Assembly (NCBI GenBank): GCA_934270475.1
Contig: CAKQPS010000005.1
Location: forward strand, 1 to 64,000
Length of the DNA stretch: 64,000 nt
Direction of reading: 5' to 3'
From: an uncultured Alphaproteobacteria bacterium
GTDB lineage: Bacteria; Pseudomonadota; Alphaproteobacteria; RF32; CAG-239
This document shows positions 8,119 to 16,073 of the stretch, piece after piece. How positions within the stretch are numbered: position 1 is the stretch's first letter; each line of letters begins with the position of its first letter. The position numbers were made by a program, and so were the translations under genes. The notes under the pieces are model-generated. The model was given only the letters and a program-made list of their open reading frames with translations. It searched no databases and had not been told where the DNA came from.

Positions 8119-9708
8119 ATGCCTGAACAAATTGTCAACAAACGCAAAACTTTTGCCATTATTTCACACCCGGATGCCGGTAAAACCACTTTAACCGAAA
8201 AATTGCTGCTGTTCGGCGGCGCCATTCAGCAAGCCGGAGCCGTCAAAGCCCGCGGCGAAAACCGCCACGCCCACTCCGACTGGATGAAAGTTGAGCAAGA
8301 ACGCGGTATTTCCGTTGCGTCTTCCGTGATGAACTTTGACTACAACAACATCACTTTTAATTTGCTGGACACACCTGGGCACGAAGACTTTTCAGAAGAC
8401 ACCTACCGTGTTTTGACCGCCGTTGACTCGGCTGTAATGGTTTTGGACTCTGCCAAAGGTATTGAAACTCAAACCAAAAAATTGTTTGAAGTCTGCCGTC
8501 TGCGCAACATTCCGATTATTACTTTTATCAACAAATTAGACCGCGAAGGCTTAGATCCGTTTGAACTGCTGGACGATATTGAAAAGACTTTGGCTCTAGA
8601 CGTTACTCCGGCAAGCTGGCCTATCGGCAGCGGCAAAGACTTTTTAGGCTGCTATGATTTGATTAACGACCAGTTGATTTTGATGAACAAAAATGGCAGC
8701 AAGTCGCTGATTAACGACACTATCGAAACCTGCAAAGGTTTGGACGATCCTAAGCTTGACGAGCTTCTGCCGGCGTATGCCGTTAAAAAGCTGCGCGAAG
8801 ACGTGGAAATGGTGCGCGAACTTTGTCCGGCGTTTGATTTGGAGCTGTATTTAGCCGGCGCCTTAACTCCGGTATTTTTCGGCAGCGCCGTCAACAATTT
8901 CGGCGTGCGTGAAGTCTTAAATGGTCTGCACGAGTTTGCCCCTACCCCTCGCCCGCAGCCAAGCGCTGAACGCGTGGTTAACGCTGACGAAAAGAAAGTA
9001 ACCGGCTTTGTTTTCAAAATCCAAGCCAATATGGACCCGAAACACCGCGACCGCATTGCCTTTATGCGTATTTGTTCCGGTCACTTTAAGCGCGGTATGA
9101 GCCTTTTGCAAGTCCGCACCGGCAAAGATATTAAAGTACCGACTCCGGTTATGTTTTTAGCTCAGGAGCGCGAATTGGCAGAAGACGCTTACGCCGGCGA
9201 CATTATCGGTATTCCAAACCACGGACAGCTGCGTATCGGCGACACCTTGACCGAAGGTGAAAAGCTGCACTATACCGGCATTCCGAGTTTTGCACCGGAA
9301 CTTTTGAAATCTGTACGCGCTAAAGACCCGCTAAAATCCAAACATCTGGCTAACGCGCTTCAGCAAATAGCCGAAGAAGGCGGCGCCAGCATTTTCAAGC
9401 CGGTTGTCGGTTCGGAATATATTGTCGGCGTTGTCGGGGTTTTGCAGTTTGAAGTGATTGCCGACCGCCTGCGCACCGAATTTAATATTGACGTTATTTT
9501 TGAACCGACTCAATATTATACGGCGCGTTGGGTCAGCAGCTCCGACAAAACGGAATTGGAAAAATTCTATAACACCAACCAAATGAACATTGCCGACGAC
9601 TACGACGGCGAAAAAGTCTTTTTAGCCCGCAACGCTTGGCATTTAGGCAAAATCAAAGAAGATTTTCCGCATTTGGAACTGCATAAAACCCGTGAACAAG
9701 CAATTTAA
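8119..9708 (+). CDS. prfC: Peptide chain release factor 3
   Basis: Translational GTPase that recycles RF1/RF2 from the ribosome after termination. 529 residues, normal length. G1 is AIISHPDAGKTTLTEK near residue 13, the switch region carries RGISVASSVMNF, G3 is DTPGHEDFSEDTYR and G4 is FINKLDRE. The C-terminal RF3 domain is present. RF3 is distinguished from EF-G by length and by the SVASSVM motif. GTAGAGGA ribosome binding site; single gene with its own terminator. Confidence 0.95.
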   Translation: MPEQIVNKRKTFAIISHPDAGKTTLTEKLLLFGGAIQQAGAVKARGENRHAHSDWMKVEQERGISVASSVMNFDYNNITFNLLDTPGHEDFSEDTYRVLTAVDSAVMVLDSAKGIETQTKKLFEVCRLRNIPIITFINKLDREGLDPFELLDDIEKTLALDVTPASWPIGSGKDFLGCYDLINDQLILMNKNGSKSLINDTIETCKGLDDPKLDELLPAYAVKKLREDVEMVRELCPAFDLELYLAGALTPVFFGSAVNNFGVREVLNGLHEFAPTPRPQPSAERVVNADEKKVTGFVFKIQANMDPKHRDRIAFMRICSGHFKRGMSLLQVRTGKDIKVPTPVMFLAQERELAEDAYAGDIIGIPNHGQLRIGDTLTEGEKLHYTGIPSFAPELLKSVRAKDPLKSKHLANALQQIAEEGGASIFKPVVGSEYIVGVVGVLQFEVIADRLRTEFNIDVIFEPTQYYTARWVSSSDKTELEKFYNTNQMNIADDYDGEKVFLARNAWHLGKIKEDFPHLELHKTREQAI

Positions 9709-9730
9709 TTTTATTACCTGTTAAGAAATC

Positions 9731-9770
9731 TAAAGCAAACCTTGCGTTTTTGTCAGGTTTGCTTTAATTT
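9731..9770 (+). terminator. Terminator of prfC
   Basis: TAAAGCAAACCT and AGGTTTGCTTTA form a perfect 12-bp stem followed by ATTTTA. Confidence 0.88.
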
Positions 9771-9809
9771 TACAATAAATATTGTCAGTAACCTATAGGA
9801 GATAAACTG

Positions 9810-11468
9810 ATGAAGTTTGCAGCAGGTTTAATCAAAATTTTCAGCGGAATATTGTCCGCGGTCGTTTTTGGTGCGTTTTTATACTACACCTACCAATATC
9901 AAATCACCCAAGAACACACTGATTTATTTATAGCCGACATTACCTTGGCAGTATTCTTAATTTCTGCCGTAACGTTTGCGTTGCTTTTTATTTTGTTTGA
10001 TGTTTACCAAAACCAAAATACCGAAAGCAATTTGGTTAAGTTGCTGAAAGGCACTGATTGGGGCAAAAATAATGAAAACAGCAACATCACGGATTTGCTG
10101 GTTAAAATAGCCTCGCTCAACAATCAAACCAACCAGCTTTTAGATTCCCGCCTAAACGAAATCAACACCGTTTTAAACTCGCTGAACAACAGCTCCGAGG
10201 TTAACAACACTAATCTGCAATCCAGCTTAGAGCAGCTGGCGAACATCTGCGGTGAAATTTCCAAATATGTTGATAATATTAAAACCGAAAAAAGCAAAGA
10301 TCGTCAATTTGCTGTCAGCAACAGCGGCAACTTTGACCTTTTAATTGCGACAGTTTCTGCTCTTAGTACCGATTTTAAGGATATGAACGGTCATTTAATT
10401 GACGCTGTCAACCGTATCAATCGCTATATAAAGTCAAGCATCAAAGACCATACCAATATTGACAATGACATTAAAGACTTGCTGAAAGAAATTCTCAGCG
10501 AAAAAGACAGTAACAGCGCCAACCGAAATTTACCAATTGTTGAACCGGAACAGCCGACACCGGAAATTTCAGACGTCGCTAAAGAAGAAACTAACGAGCC
10601 TGCTCCGCAGTCTATTGCCGATTTTTATGAGGAACATTTCAAAAAAATAGACGAAGATCAAGCAGAAAAAAATGAAGACGCTCCAACAGAAGTTACAGAA
10701 GACAGCGAAGTTTTGCAAGAAAATGAACAACGTATTGACAGCCTGCTCAGCACACCCGAACAAACCGAAACTTTTGCTCCGCAGCCTCAAGATTTGACTG
10801 TTTCGCAAGAAGATACGCAAATAGAAAAGCAAGCCGACGCAGAAACCGAAGCCGTTGAAGAAAAAGAACCTTGGAATACCGCGCTTGGCGAAGAAATTTC
10901 CTCAACCGAGCAGGAATATTTGCCGCAGCAAAGCACCGCAGCAGATGAACCAATTGCTGAAGAGCCGGTTGTCACAGAAACTGTAGAAACACCGGTCGAT
11001 TTTGATGTAAACGCTGCTGTTTCCGATAGTTTTGAAGCCCCTGCGGAAACCGAATCGGCAAACATCTCTGAACCTGTAACTACTGTTGATGAGCCGCATG
11101 TGGAACCATATTTTGAACAGCCGACTGAAACAACTGTTTCCGAACCAACTCCGGTAGATGATTTTTCCCTTGCTGCCAGCGACCCGTTTAATCCGTCGCC
11201 GGAACATTTCGCCGATTTGGAACAAGCCGCAAAAACTGACAGCACAGCCGGCACATCTTTTGATTTGCAAGATGAAGAACCTGTTTCCATAGATTTGCCG
11301 AATGAAGAAAGCAATGTCAAGCTTGACGACATTTTCAATGACGATTTTGCTTCTGAAATAGCGGATTTAGACATTTTGAAAGATGATACAAATAACCAAA
11401 ACGCGGGAGAAATCTCGGTAGAAGATTTGCTTGCCGATGACAAAGACCCGTACAACCAAAACAAATAA
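9810..11468 (+). CDS. Membrane-anchored acidic protein of unknown function
   Basis: I do not recognise a family. Two hydrophobic helices (about residues 6-28 and 43-66) anchor the protein. Residues 85-235 are Asn/Gln/Leu-rich and likely helical with coiled-coil character. From about 240 to 552 the chain is Glu/Asp/Pro/Thr-rich low complexity with almost no basic residues, so probably disordered. AGGAGAT ribosome binding site eight bases before ATG, and its own terminator. The layout suggests a cytoplasmic or periplasmic tether rather than an enzyme, but no role can be assigned. Confidence 0.75.
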   Translation: MKFAAGLIKIFSGILSAVVFGAFLYYTYQYQITQEHTDLFIADITLAVFLISAVTFALLFILFDVYQNQNTESNLVKLLKGTDWGKNNENSNITDLLVKIASLNNQTNQLLDSRLNEINTVLNSLNNSSEVNNTNLQSSLEQLANICGEISKYVDNIKTEKSKDRQFAVSNSGNFDLLIATVSALSTDFKDMNGHLIDAVNRINRYIKSSIKDHTNIDNDIKDLLKEILSEKDSNSANRNLPIVEPEQPTPEISDVAKEETNEPAPQSIADFYEEHFKKIDEDQAEKNEDAPTEVTEDSEVLQENEQRIDSLLSTPEQTETFAPQPQDLTVSQEDTQIEKQADAETEAVEEKEPWNTALGEEISSTEQEYLPQQSTAADEPIAEEPVVTETVETPVDFDVNAAVSDSFEAPAETESANISEPVTTVDEPHVEPYFEQPTETTVSEPTPVDDFSLAASDPFNPSPEHFADLEQAAKTDSTAGTSFDLQDEEPVSIDLPNEESNVKLDDIFNDDFASEIADLDILKDDTNNQNAGEISVEDLLADDKDPYNQNK

Positions 11469-11494
11469 ATTCTTAAATTAAATCATTGCAAACC

Positions 11495-11529
11495 AAAAAA
11501 TACAGTGTTATCTTAGCGCTGTATTTTTT
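11495..11529 (+). terminator. Terminator of the acidic membrane protein gene
   Basis: AAAAAATACAG and CTGTATTTTTT arms around an 11-14 base loop. Confidence 0.85.
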
Positions 11530-11551
11530 ATTTTAATGTTTCATTATTTAA

Positions 11552-11562
11552 TATAATCATTA
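11552..11562 (+). promoter_or_regulatory. Promoter -10 abutting the hydG start (possible leaderless mRNA)
   Basis: A perfect TATAAT lies five bases before the hydG ATG (TATAATCATTATG), and no Shine-Dalgarno sequence is present. Transcription would start at or next to the ATG. The -35 is not clear. Confidence 0.45.
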
Positions 11563-12992
11563 TGGAAAAATTTGTTTATAATCCAAGGTCATCCAAAGCT
11601 GAGGAGTTCATTTCGCATGACGAAATCTGCGCCGCGCTGGAATATGCCGACCAAAACAAAAACAATTTGGCTTTAGTGCGTCAAATCCTTGACAAAGCCG
11701 AACAGGAAAAAGGTTTGACACACCGTGAAGCTTCGGTTTTGCTGGCGTGTGACAATCCAGAAATTGAGGCGGAAATTTTTGCCCTTGCCGCGCGTATCAA
11801 ACAAAATTACTACGGCAACCGCATTGTGCTTTTTGCCCCGCTCTATCTTTCTAATTACTGCGTCAACAGCTGCGTTTACTGTCCGTATCACATCAAAAAC
11901 AAGCATATCTTCCGCAAAAAGATGACTCAAGAAGAAATCCGTCAGGAAGTTATTGCCTTGCAGGATATGGGACATAAGCGCTTAGCGCTGGAATTGGGAG
12001 AAGACCCTGTCAACAACCCGATTGAGTACGTTTTGGAAAGTATCAAAACCATCTACGGTATCAAGCACAAAAACGGAGCAATCCGCCGCGTCAACGTCAA
12101 TATTGCCGCCACCACGGTAGAAAATTACTCTAAGCTGCACCAAGCCGGTATCGGCACCTACATTCTGTTTCAGGAAACCTATAACAAGGAATCTTACGAA
12201 CAGCTGCACCCGAAAGGTCCTAAGCATGACTATGCTTGGCATACCGAAGCTATGGACAGGGCTATGCAAGGCGGAATTGACGATGTCGGACTGGGCGTAT
12301 TGTTCGGCTTGTCAACCTATCGCTATGAGTTCAGCGGTTTGTTGATGCATGCCGAACATTTGGAAGCCGTTTTCGGAGTTGGACCTCACACCATCAGCGT
12401 CCCACGCCTGCGTTCGGCAGATGATATTGACCCGAGCCAATTCAGCAACTGCGTGCCGGATAACATCTTTGCGAAAATCGTAGCGTTAATCCGCATTGCC
12501 GTGCCTTATACCGGTATGATTGTTTCTACCCGCGAGAGTCAAAAAACGCGTGAGCAAGTTCTAAAACTTGGCATCTCGCAAATCTCCGGCGGCTCTAAAA
12601 CTTCTGTCGGCGGCTATGTTAAGCCGGAAGCGGAAAATGAGCATTCCGAGCAGTTTGAAGTTGAAGACACCCGTTCGCTGGACGAAGTTATCAACTGGCT
12701 GATGCGGCTGGGTTATGTGCCGAGTTTCTGCACCGCCTGCTATCGTTCCGGACGCACTGGCGACCGCTTTATGGAACTTTGCAAAGCCAAGCAAATCCAC
12801 AACTGCTGCCACCCGAACGCGCTTATGACTTTGGAAGAGTTTTTGACCGATTATGCTTCGACAGACACCAAGGCTGTCGGCGAAAAACTGATTGAGCAGG
12901 AGCTGAAAACGTTTCCGCCGAAACTTGCCGAGGCTATCCGCGAAAGACTGGATAAAATCCGCAGCAATCAGGGAAATGACTTTTACTTCTAA
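11562..12992 (+). CDS. hydG: [FeFe]-hydrogenase H-cluster maturase HydG (radical SAM tyrosine lyase)
   Basis: Radical SAM enzyme that splits tyrosine into p-cresol and dehydroglycine and yields the CO and CN ligands of the [FeFe]-hydrogenase H-cluster. 476 residues. The SAM cluster cysteines are C100, C104, C107 (CVNSCVYCPY). The C-terminal auxiliary-cluster motif C390-x2-C393-x22-C416 (FCTACYRSGRTGDRF...HNCC) separates HydG from ThiH. hydF lies 15 kb away and hydE is not in the window. It implies an [FeFe]-hydrogenase elsewhere in the genome. No ribosome binding site; a TATAAT sits directly before ATG. Confidence 0.94.
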   Translation: MEKFVYNPRSSKAEEFISHDEICAALEYADQNKNNLALVRQILDKAEQEKGLTHREASVLLACDNPEIEAEIFALAARIKQNYYGNRIVLFAPLYLSNYCVNSCVYCPYHIKNKHIFRKKMTQEEIRQEVIALQDMGHKRLALELGEDPVNNPIEYVLESIKTIYGIKHKNGAIRRVNVNIAATTVENYSKLHQAGIGTYILFQETYNKESYEQLHPKGPKHDYAWHTEAMDRAMQGGIDDVGLGVLFGLSTYRYEFSGLLMHAEHLEAVFGVGPHTISVPRLRSADDIDPSQFSNCVPDNIFAKIVALIRIAVPYTGMIVSTRESQKTREQVLKLGISQISGGSKTSVGGYVKPEAENEHSEQFEVEDTRSLDEVINWLMRLGYVPSFCTACYRSGRTGDRFMELCKAKQIHNCCHPNALMTLEEFLTDYASTDTKAVGEKLIEQELKTFPPKLAEAIRERLDKIRSNQGNDFYF

Positions 12993-12995
12993 CGC

Positions 12996-13036
12996 AAAAA
13001 AAATCCGCCTGCTTTTATAACAGACGGATTTTTTTT
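12996..13036. terminator. Bidirectional terminator between hydG and the DUF3298 gene
   Basis: A-run, ATCCG(C)CTG, nine-base loop, CAG(A)CGGAT, T-run. It can serve both converging genes. Confidence 0.9.
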
Positions 13037-13041
13037 AAGTT

Positions 13042-13929
13042 TTATTCGCAAGCCTTATGTTCCGGCAGAGCTAAATATTTTTGATATTCCGCCGCCATAT
13101 CTTCACTCACATAAGCGGTTACTACCGCGTCTTTATTCTGCTGTTTTTCCACCATGTTCCAAACCTCGTCGGTCAAATACGGACGCATTTTATTATATGG
13201 AATAACAAAAGCAATCATACCGTCGGCATAGCTGGCAATTTCATATTGCTGATAGGCAAAACCGACACCTTTGGCTGTTAAAAAAGGCTTGCTTGCCGGC
13301 AGAGGCAAATTGTTTGCATCAAATTCGCCAAACACCGCGTCTTGTAATTTTTCCGGTTGGAACTCACATTTATAAACAGCGGCTCTCTGCATGCTGAAAT
13401 AAGCTGAAACCCCTTGCTTCAGAAGCTGCTTAAATTCTTGAGAAGCAGCATGCTTGTTTAAAATTACATCATTTAGCGGCTCACCGTTGCGCTTGTTAAC
13501 CGAAACCGCCTGCCAAAACGACATACCGTGCGCTCCGCCGGTATAAGCATAGGCATATTTTTCAAAAGTAATAAAATCCGGCGTCTGTGCTGTCATTTTG
13601 ATTTTGCCGTTATATGTATATGGCTCAATCGGTTCAATCGGTTCAAAAACTTCAGCTTTAAGCTTATCATTTTCTTCTACCACAAATTGCTGCAAAATTT
13701 TATCAGCATCTGCCAAATTTCCGTTATAGTCAGCAATCAGCAAATCAGCAACTTGCTGGCGGATTTTATTCAAAATTTCATCATCGCCATTTTGCGGATA
13801 TTCCATTTCAACGGTTGTTTTAACATGTTCTCCGTCTAAGGAAATGCTGTATTTTTCAGTTGTTACCATGTTGTCGTTATGGCAAGCCGCCACAGCCAGC
13901 ACCAGTACCGCACCCAAAATTTTATTCAT
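13042..13929 (-). CDS. DUF3298/DUF4163 (RsiV-like) lipoprotein
   Basis: 295 residues. The N-terminus is a lipoprotein signal with lipobox VAAC (MNKILGAVLVLAVAAC). The region ITFEKYAYAYTGGAHGMSFWQAVSVNKRNGEPL is the hallmark of the DUF3298 domain seen in RsiV-type anti-sigma factors and many secreted lipoproteins, preceded by a DUF4163-like half. In RsiV this domain binds lysozyme; whether this protein does is not known. No sigma factor is adjacent. AAGGAGAAAG ribosome binding site. Confidence 0.8.
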   Translation of the reverse strand: MNKILGAVLVLAVAACHNDNMVTTEKYSISLDGEHVKTTVEMEYPQNGDDEILNKIRQQVADLLIADYNGNLADADKILQQFVVEENDKLKAEVFEPIEPIEPYTYNGKIKMTAQTPDFITFEKYAYAYTGGAHGMSFWQAVSVNKRNGEPLNDVILNKHAASQEFKQLLKQGVSAYFSMQRAAVYKCEFQPEKLQDAVFGEFDANNLPLPASKPFLTAKGVGFAYQQYEIASYADGMIAFVIPYNKMRPYLTDEVWNMVEKQQNKDAVVTAYVSEDMAAEYQKYLALPEHKACE

Positions 13930-14020
13930 TTGCTTTCTCCTTATTTATTGCATATTTCCTTAAATAATAAGCAAGCAAAACTCAATGTCAATATTTGCAA
14001 AAATATATTGCTGATATATC

Positions 14021-14092
14021 TTGACAAATTTTTAAATAATATTACTTTACAGCAGTTTTGCAATTATTTTTCACATAAAATTTTTTATCATT
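14021..14092 (+). promoter_or_regulatory. Promoter and SD-less leader of small membrane gene 1
   Basis: TTGACA at 14021 with TACTTT or ACTTTA about 16-17 bp later, followed by an AT-rich leader ending TTATCATT before ATG. No Shine-Dalgarno. Same class as the leaders at 14363, 15068, 27307, 32403, 54104 and 63287. Confidence 0.5.
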
Positions 14093-14308
14093 ATGGTACT
14101 ACAAGTAATTTTTGGAGTTAGCGTGCTGGTTATTTTTGCTCTTACTGCCGTTGTCGGAATTGTCCTCAACCGCAGAGAGTGCCGCAACATCGCTGTTTCA
14201 CAACACAAGCAAGTCGGTGATTTCACCAAGGGATATATCTGCATCTATTCCGTTTTGATTGTCGCCACCGGTTTTATACTTGCTAAAGCAGGATTTTTTG
14301 GCTGCTGA
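14093..14308 (+). CDS. Small two-helix membrane protein, paralogue 1
   Basis: 71 residues of unknown function. Two hydrophobic segments (about 4-24 and 46-67) flank a short polar loop beginning LNRRECRN. The next gene encodes a protein of the same size and plan with DNRSCKK at the same place, so the two look like diverged paralogues. Both have their own TTGACA promoter, an AT-rich leader without ribosome binding site and their own terminator. Too short for a firm family call. Confidence 0.65.
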   Translation: MVLQVIFGVSVLVIFALTAVVGIVLNRRECRNIAVSQHKQVGDFTKGYICIYSVLIVATGFILAKAGFFGC

Positions 14309-14316
14309 GAAATTCG

Positions 14317-14352
14317 CCTTGGAAACTTTGATTTATTCCAAGGTCATTTTTT
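14317..14352 (+). terminator. Terminator of small membrane gene 1
   Basis: CCTTGGAA and TTCCAAGG form a perfect 8-bp stem followed by TCATTTTTT. Confidence 0.8.
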
Positions 14353-14362
14353 CATTCTTTTA

Positions 14363-14425
14363 TTGACAAAATAAACAAAATATTCTACACTGCTTATATC
14401 ATCTAATTTTTAACACTTTATCATT
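14363..14425 (+). promoter_or_regulatory. Promoter and SD-less leader of small membrane gene 2
   Basis: TTGACA at 14363-14368, 17 bp, TACACT at 14386-14391. The leader reads AATTTTTAACACTTTATCATT before ATG, in part shared with the leader of the lipoprotein gene at 63370. Confidence 0.7.
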
Positions 14426-14647
14426 ATGTCTAGTTTTACTTATGCTATTTGTTTAGCCGTCGGCTTTTTTCTGGTAATTGGCATTGGCTCTTACCTTGAC
14501 AACCGCAGTTGTAAAAAAGCCAGAGCCGCTGGAAAAACTCTTAAACCAGAGCAGCGACCTAACTACAGCGGCAATTTTATGGTCTACTATCTGATTTTGT
14601 GTTTTATCATCAACATCATTTTAAAACTCTTAAATTTGATTGAGTAA
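14426..14647 (+). CDS. Small two-helix membrane protein, paralogue 2
   Basis: 73 residues, two hydrophobic segments (about 5-24 and 50-69) with the polar loop LDNRSCKKARAAGK between them. Layout and the Asn-Arg-x-(x)-Cys motif after the first helix match the preceding gene. Function unknown. A strong terminator follows at 14661-14697. Confidence 0.68.
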   Translation: MSSFTYAICLAVGFFLVIGIGSYLDNRSCKKARAAGKTLKPEQRPNYSGNFMVYYLILCFIINIILKLLNLIE

Positions 14648-14660
14648 TGAATGCTCCCAC

Positions 14661-14697
14661 AAAAAACAGCCCTGATTCTTTATCACGGCTGTTTTTT
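14661..14697 (+). terminator. Terminator of small membrane gene 2
   Basis: AAAAAACAGCC and GGCTGTTTTTT arms around a 15-base loop. The right edge touches the duplicated tRNA-Ser 3' end. Confidence 0.9.
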
Positions 14698-14724
14698 GTT
14701 TATTGGCGGTGAGACAGGGATTTG
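14694..14724 (-). repeat. Duplicated 3' end of tRNA-Ser (att-like direct repeat, distal copy)
   Basis: Identical over 31 bp to 14875-14905, which is the T-arm, acceptor strand, CCA and first downstream bases of the real tRNA-Ser. The copies are 181 bp apart and enclose a structured repeat and the tRNA terminator. This is the pattern left by an element inserted at, or duplicated with, a tRNA 3' end. Confidence 0.85.
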
Positions 14725-14835
14725 CTGTGCTGTATGCTTCGCTCCTGCGTCCTCATTCGGCTTATAGCCTCACCGGCGTTCTAGCGCCCACCTTTCGTCC
14801 TTGTTGAACCCTTCTTTTCCAGGGTTCAACTTCCT
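14722..14835 (-). repeat. Structured repeat, copy 3 (tRNA-Ser associated)
   Basis: On the minus strand TGAACCC pairs with GGGTTCA, GGCG with CGCC, and GGCT with AGCC. It shares the core AAGGGTTC(A/G)ACAAGGACGA, then GCCGGTGAG, GGACGCAG and (A)AATCCCTG in the same order with the copies at 1-85 and 124-253. No open reading frame. Function unknown. Confidence 0.65.
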
Positions 14836-14849
14836 ACCATCCATATAAA

Positions 14850-14880
14850 CAAAACACTCCCTAAAAAGGGAGCATTTTGT
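14850..14880 (-). terminator. Terminator of tRNA-Ser
   Basis: CTCCC and GGGAG arms with flanking AAAAC/TTTTG just behind the tRNA CCA on the minus strand. Confidence 0.7.
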
Positions 14881-14884
14881 TTAT

Positions 14885-14975
14885 TGGCGGTGAGACAGGG
14901 ATTTGAACCCTGGGTACCCGAAAGGGGTACAATTGATTTCGAGTCAATCGCATTCGACCACTCTGCCATCTCACC
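14885..14975 (-). tRNA. tRNA-Ser (anticodon CGA)
   Basis: Acceptor strands GGTGAGA and TCTCACC, discriminator G and encoded CCA. The anticodon stem ATTGA/TCAAT presents CGA. A long variable arm (GTACCC/GGGTACC) marks a class II tRNA. T-loop TTCAAAT. 91 bases. Its last 31 bp region is duplicated at 14694-14724. Confidence 0.96.
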
Positions 14976-15067
14976 ATATCTTTAATATGACCAGTTTGGT
15001 TGTATGACAGTTTAAGCAAAAAAGCAAGCACTTTTTAGATTTATTAAAATATTTTAAATTGCGCTGC

Positions 15068-15129
15068 TTGACAAAAAATACAAAAAGGTATATACATACT
15101 TATATTGTTTAATTTTTAATTTTTGTATT
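15068..15129 (+). promoter_or_regulatory. Promoter and SD-less leader of the 280-residue protein
   Basis: TTGACA at 15068-15073, 17 bp, TATACA at 15091-15096, then TTTAATTTTTAATTTTTGTATT before ATG ATG. No ribosome binding site. Confidence 0.7.
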
Positions 15130-15972
15130 ATGATGTATCCAAAATCATTATGTAGTGTTAATCGTTCCATTCCTGTTGGTCAGCGCCGTGCGGTCATAAC
15201 CCGAAAGGACGGAAAGATGTATGCCAGCACCGCCATTATGCCCGGTGACTTTCTGCTTGCAGACGGCAGCTTCTCGGCATCTACCGTTTTCCGTCAGGAG
15301 CGCGGCATCTTTATCGGCAAGGACGATAAGTATATCGAGCTGTTTACGCTTTCTGACAAAGCCGTAACCCGTGAAGAGGCATTTCAATATTGCCTCGAGA
15401 ACCGCGTATCTCTTCCGTCTTTGGAAGAATTGCAAATCATCGACGAGCCGACCGCTATAGCTGTCAACAACAGCCTTGTGCAAATCGGTTTGAAAGATTC
15501 GGTGCTTTCCAGCAACGTTTCCGATGAGTTCTGGTCTCAAGACAGCTTGGAGAACCAAGGAAACATCACCAAGCGCCGCATCATGCTGGTTAAAAAAGTC
15601 ATTCACTTGAATAAGCCCAGCTTTCCAACCTTGGACGGTCCTGTCAACTGTATGAAGGCATTTTTGCCTGATGTAATTTTAGTGCGCCAAAACTTTAACG
15701 ACGCTTTTTGGGTGCTGCAAAGCATAGGTGCTGACTACTACTACATCATGGAATGCCAGCTGTTGGATTTCCACAGCAAGTATGACTTCATCAACAACGG
15801 CAATATCCACTTGGAAGGAGTCAGCATAGTCGTTGAGCATCCAGTGGGCGAAGTTTATTTCGACAACGGGTGCAAATACGTTAACACGCACAAAGACTAC
15901 TATCAGCGCAAGTTCAACAGTCTCTACACCAAAATCGGTGAAAACCATGACCGCTGGCAGATAAAGTCTTAA
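15130..15972 (+). CDS. Conserved-looking soluble protein of unknown function
   Basis: 280 residues, no signal peptide or membrane segment, no family recognised. The first half (residues 15-160) contains short beta-rich stretches such as RRAVITRKDGKMYAST and a segment like those in DUF1566-type or sulfatase-modifying-like folds, but the match is too weak to use. AAG and GAG codons are more common than in neighbouring housekeeping genes, which hints at transfer or a different expression class. It has the SD-less leader of the gene class described at 14021. A strong terminator follows. Confidence 0.6.
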   Translation: MMYPKSLCSVNRSIPVGQRRAVITRKDGKMYASTAIMPGDFLLADGSFSASTVFRQERGIFIGKDDKYIELFTLSDKAVTREEAFQYCLENRVSLPSLEELQIIDEPTAIAVNNSLVQIGLKDSVLSSNVSDEFWSQDSLENQGNITKRRIMLVKKVIHLNKPSFPTLDGPVNCMKAFLPDVILVRQNFNDAFWVLQSIGADYYYIMECQLLDFHSKYDFINNGNIHLEGVSIVVEHPVGEVYFDNGCKYVNTHKDYYQRKFNSLYTKIGENHDRWQIKS

Positions 15973-15975
15973 ACT

Positions 15976-16015
15976 AAAAAAAAACAGTTTTCCTTTTTAG
16001 GAAAGCTGTTTTTTT
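15976..16015 (+). terminator. Terminator after the 280-residue protein
   Basis: AAAACAG(T)TTTCCT, short loop, AGGAAA(G)CTGTTTT followed by T run. Confidence 0.88.
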
Positions 16016-16073
16016 ATTTGTAAAATATATATTTTTTGCTATATATAAAAGAAACAACTTATTGAGGATAAAT

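Noticed and set aside
10787..11464. 225-codon Ser-rich minus-strand frame
   Set aside because: Mirror of the acidic low-complexity tail of the membrane protein gene; such frames arise from its biased composition.
14722..14835. Insertion sequence or integrase remnant at tRNA-Ser
   Set aside because: No coding frame or transposase end is present; the unit is too short and non-coding.
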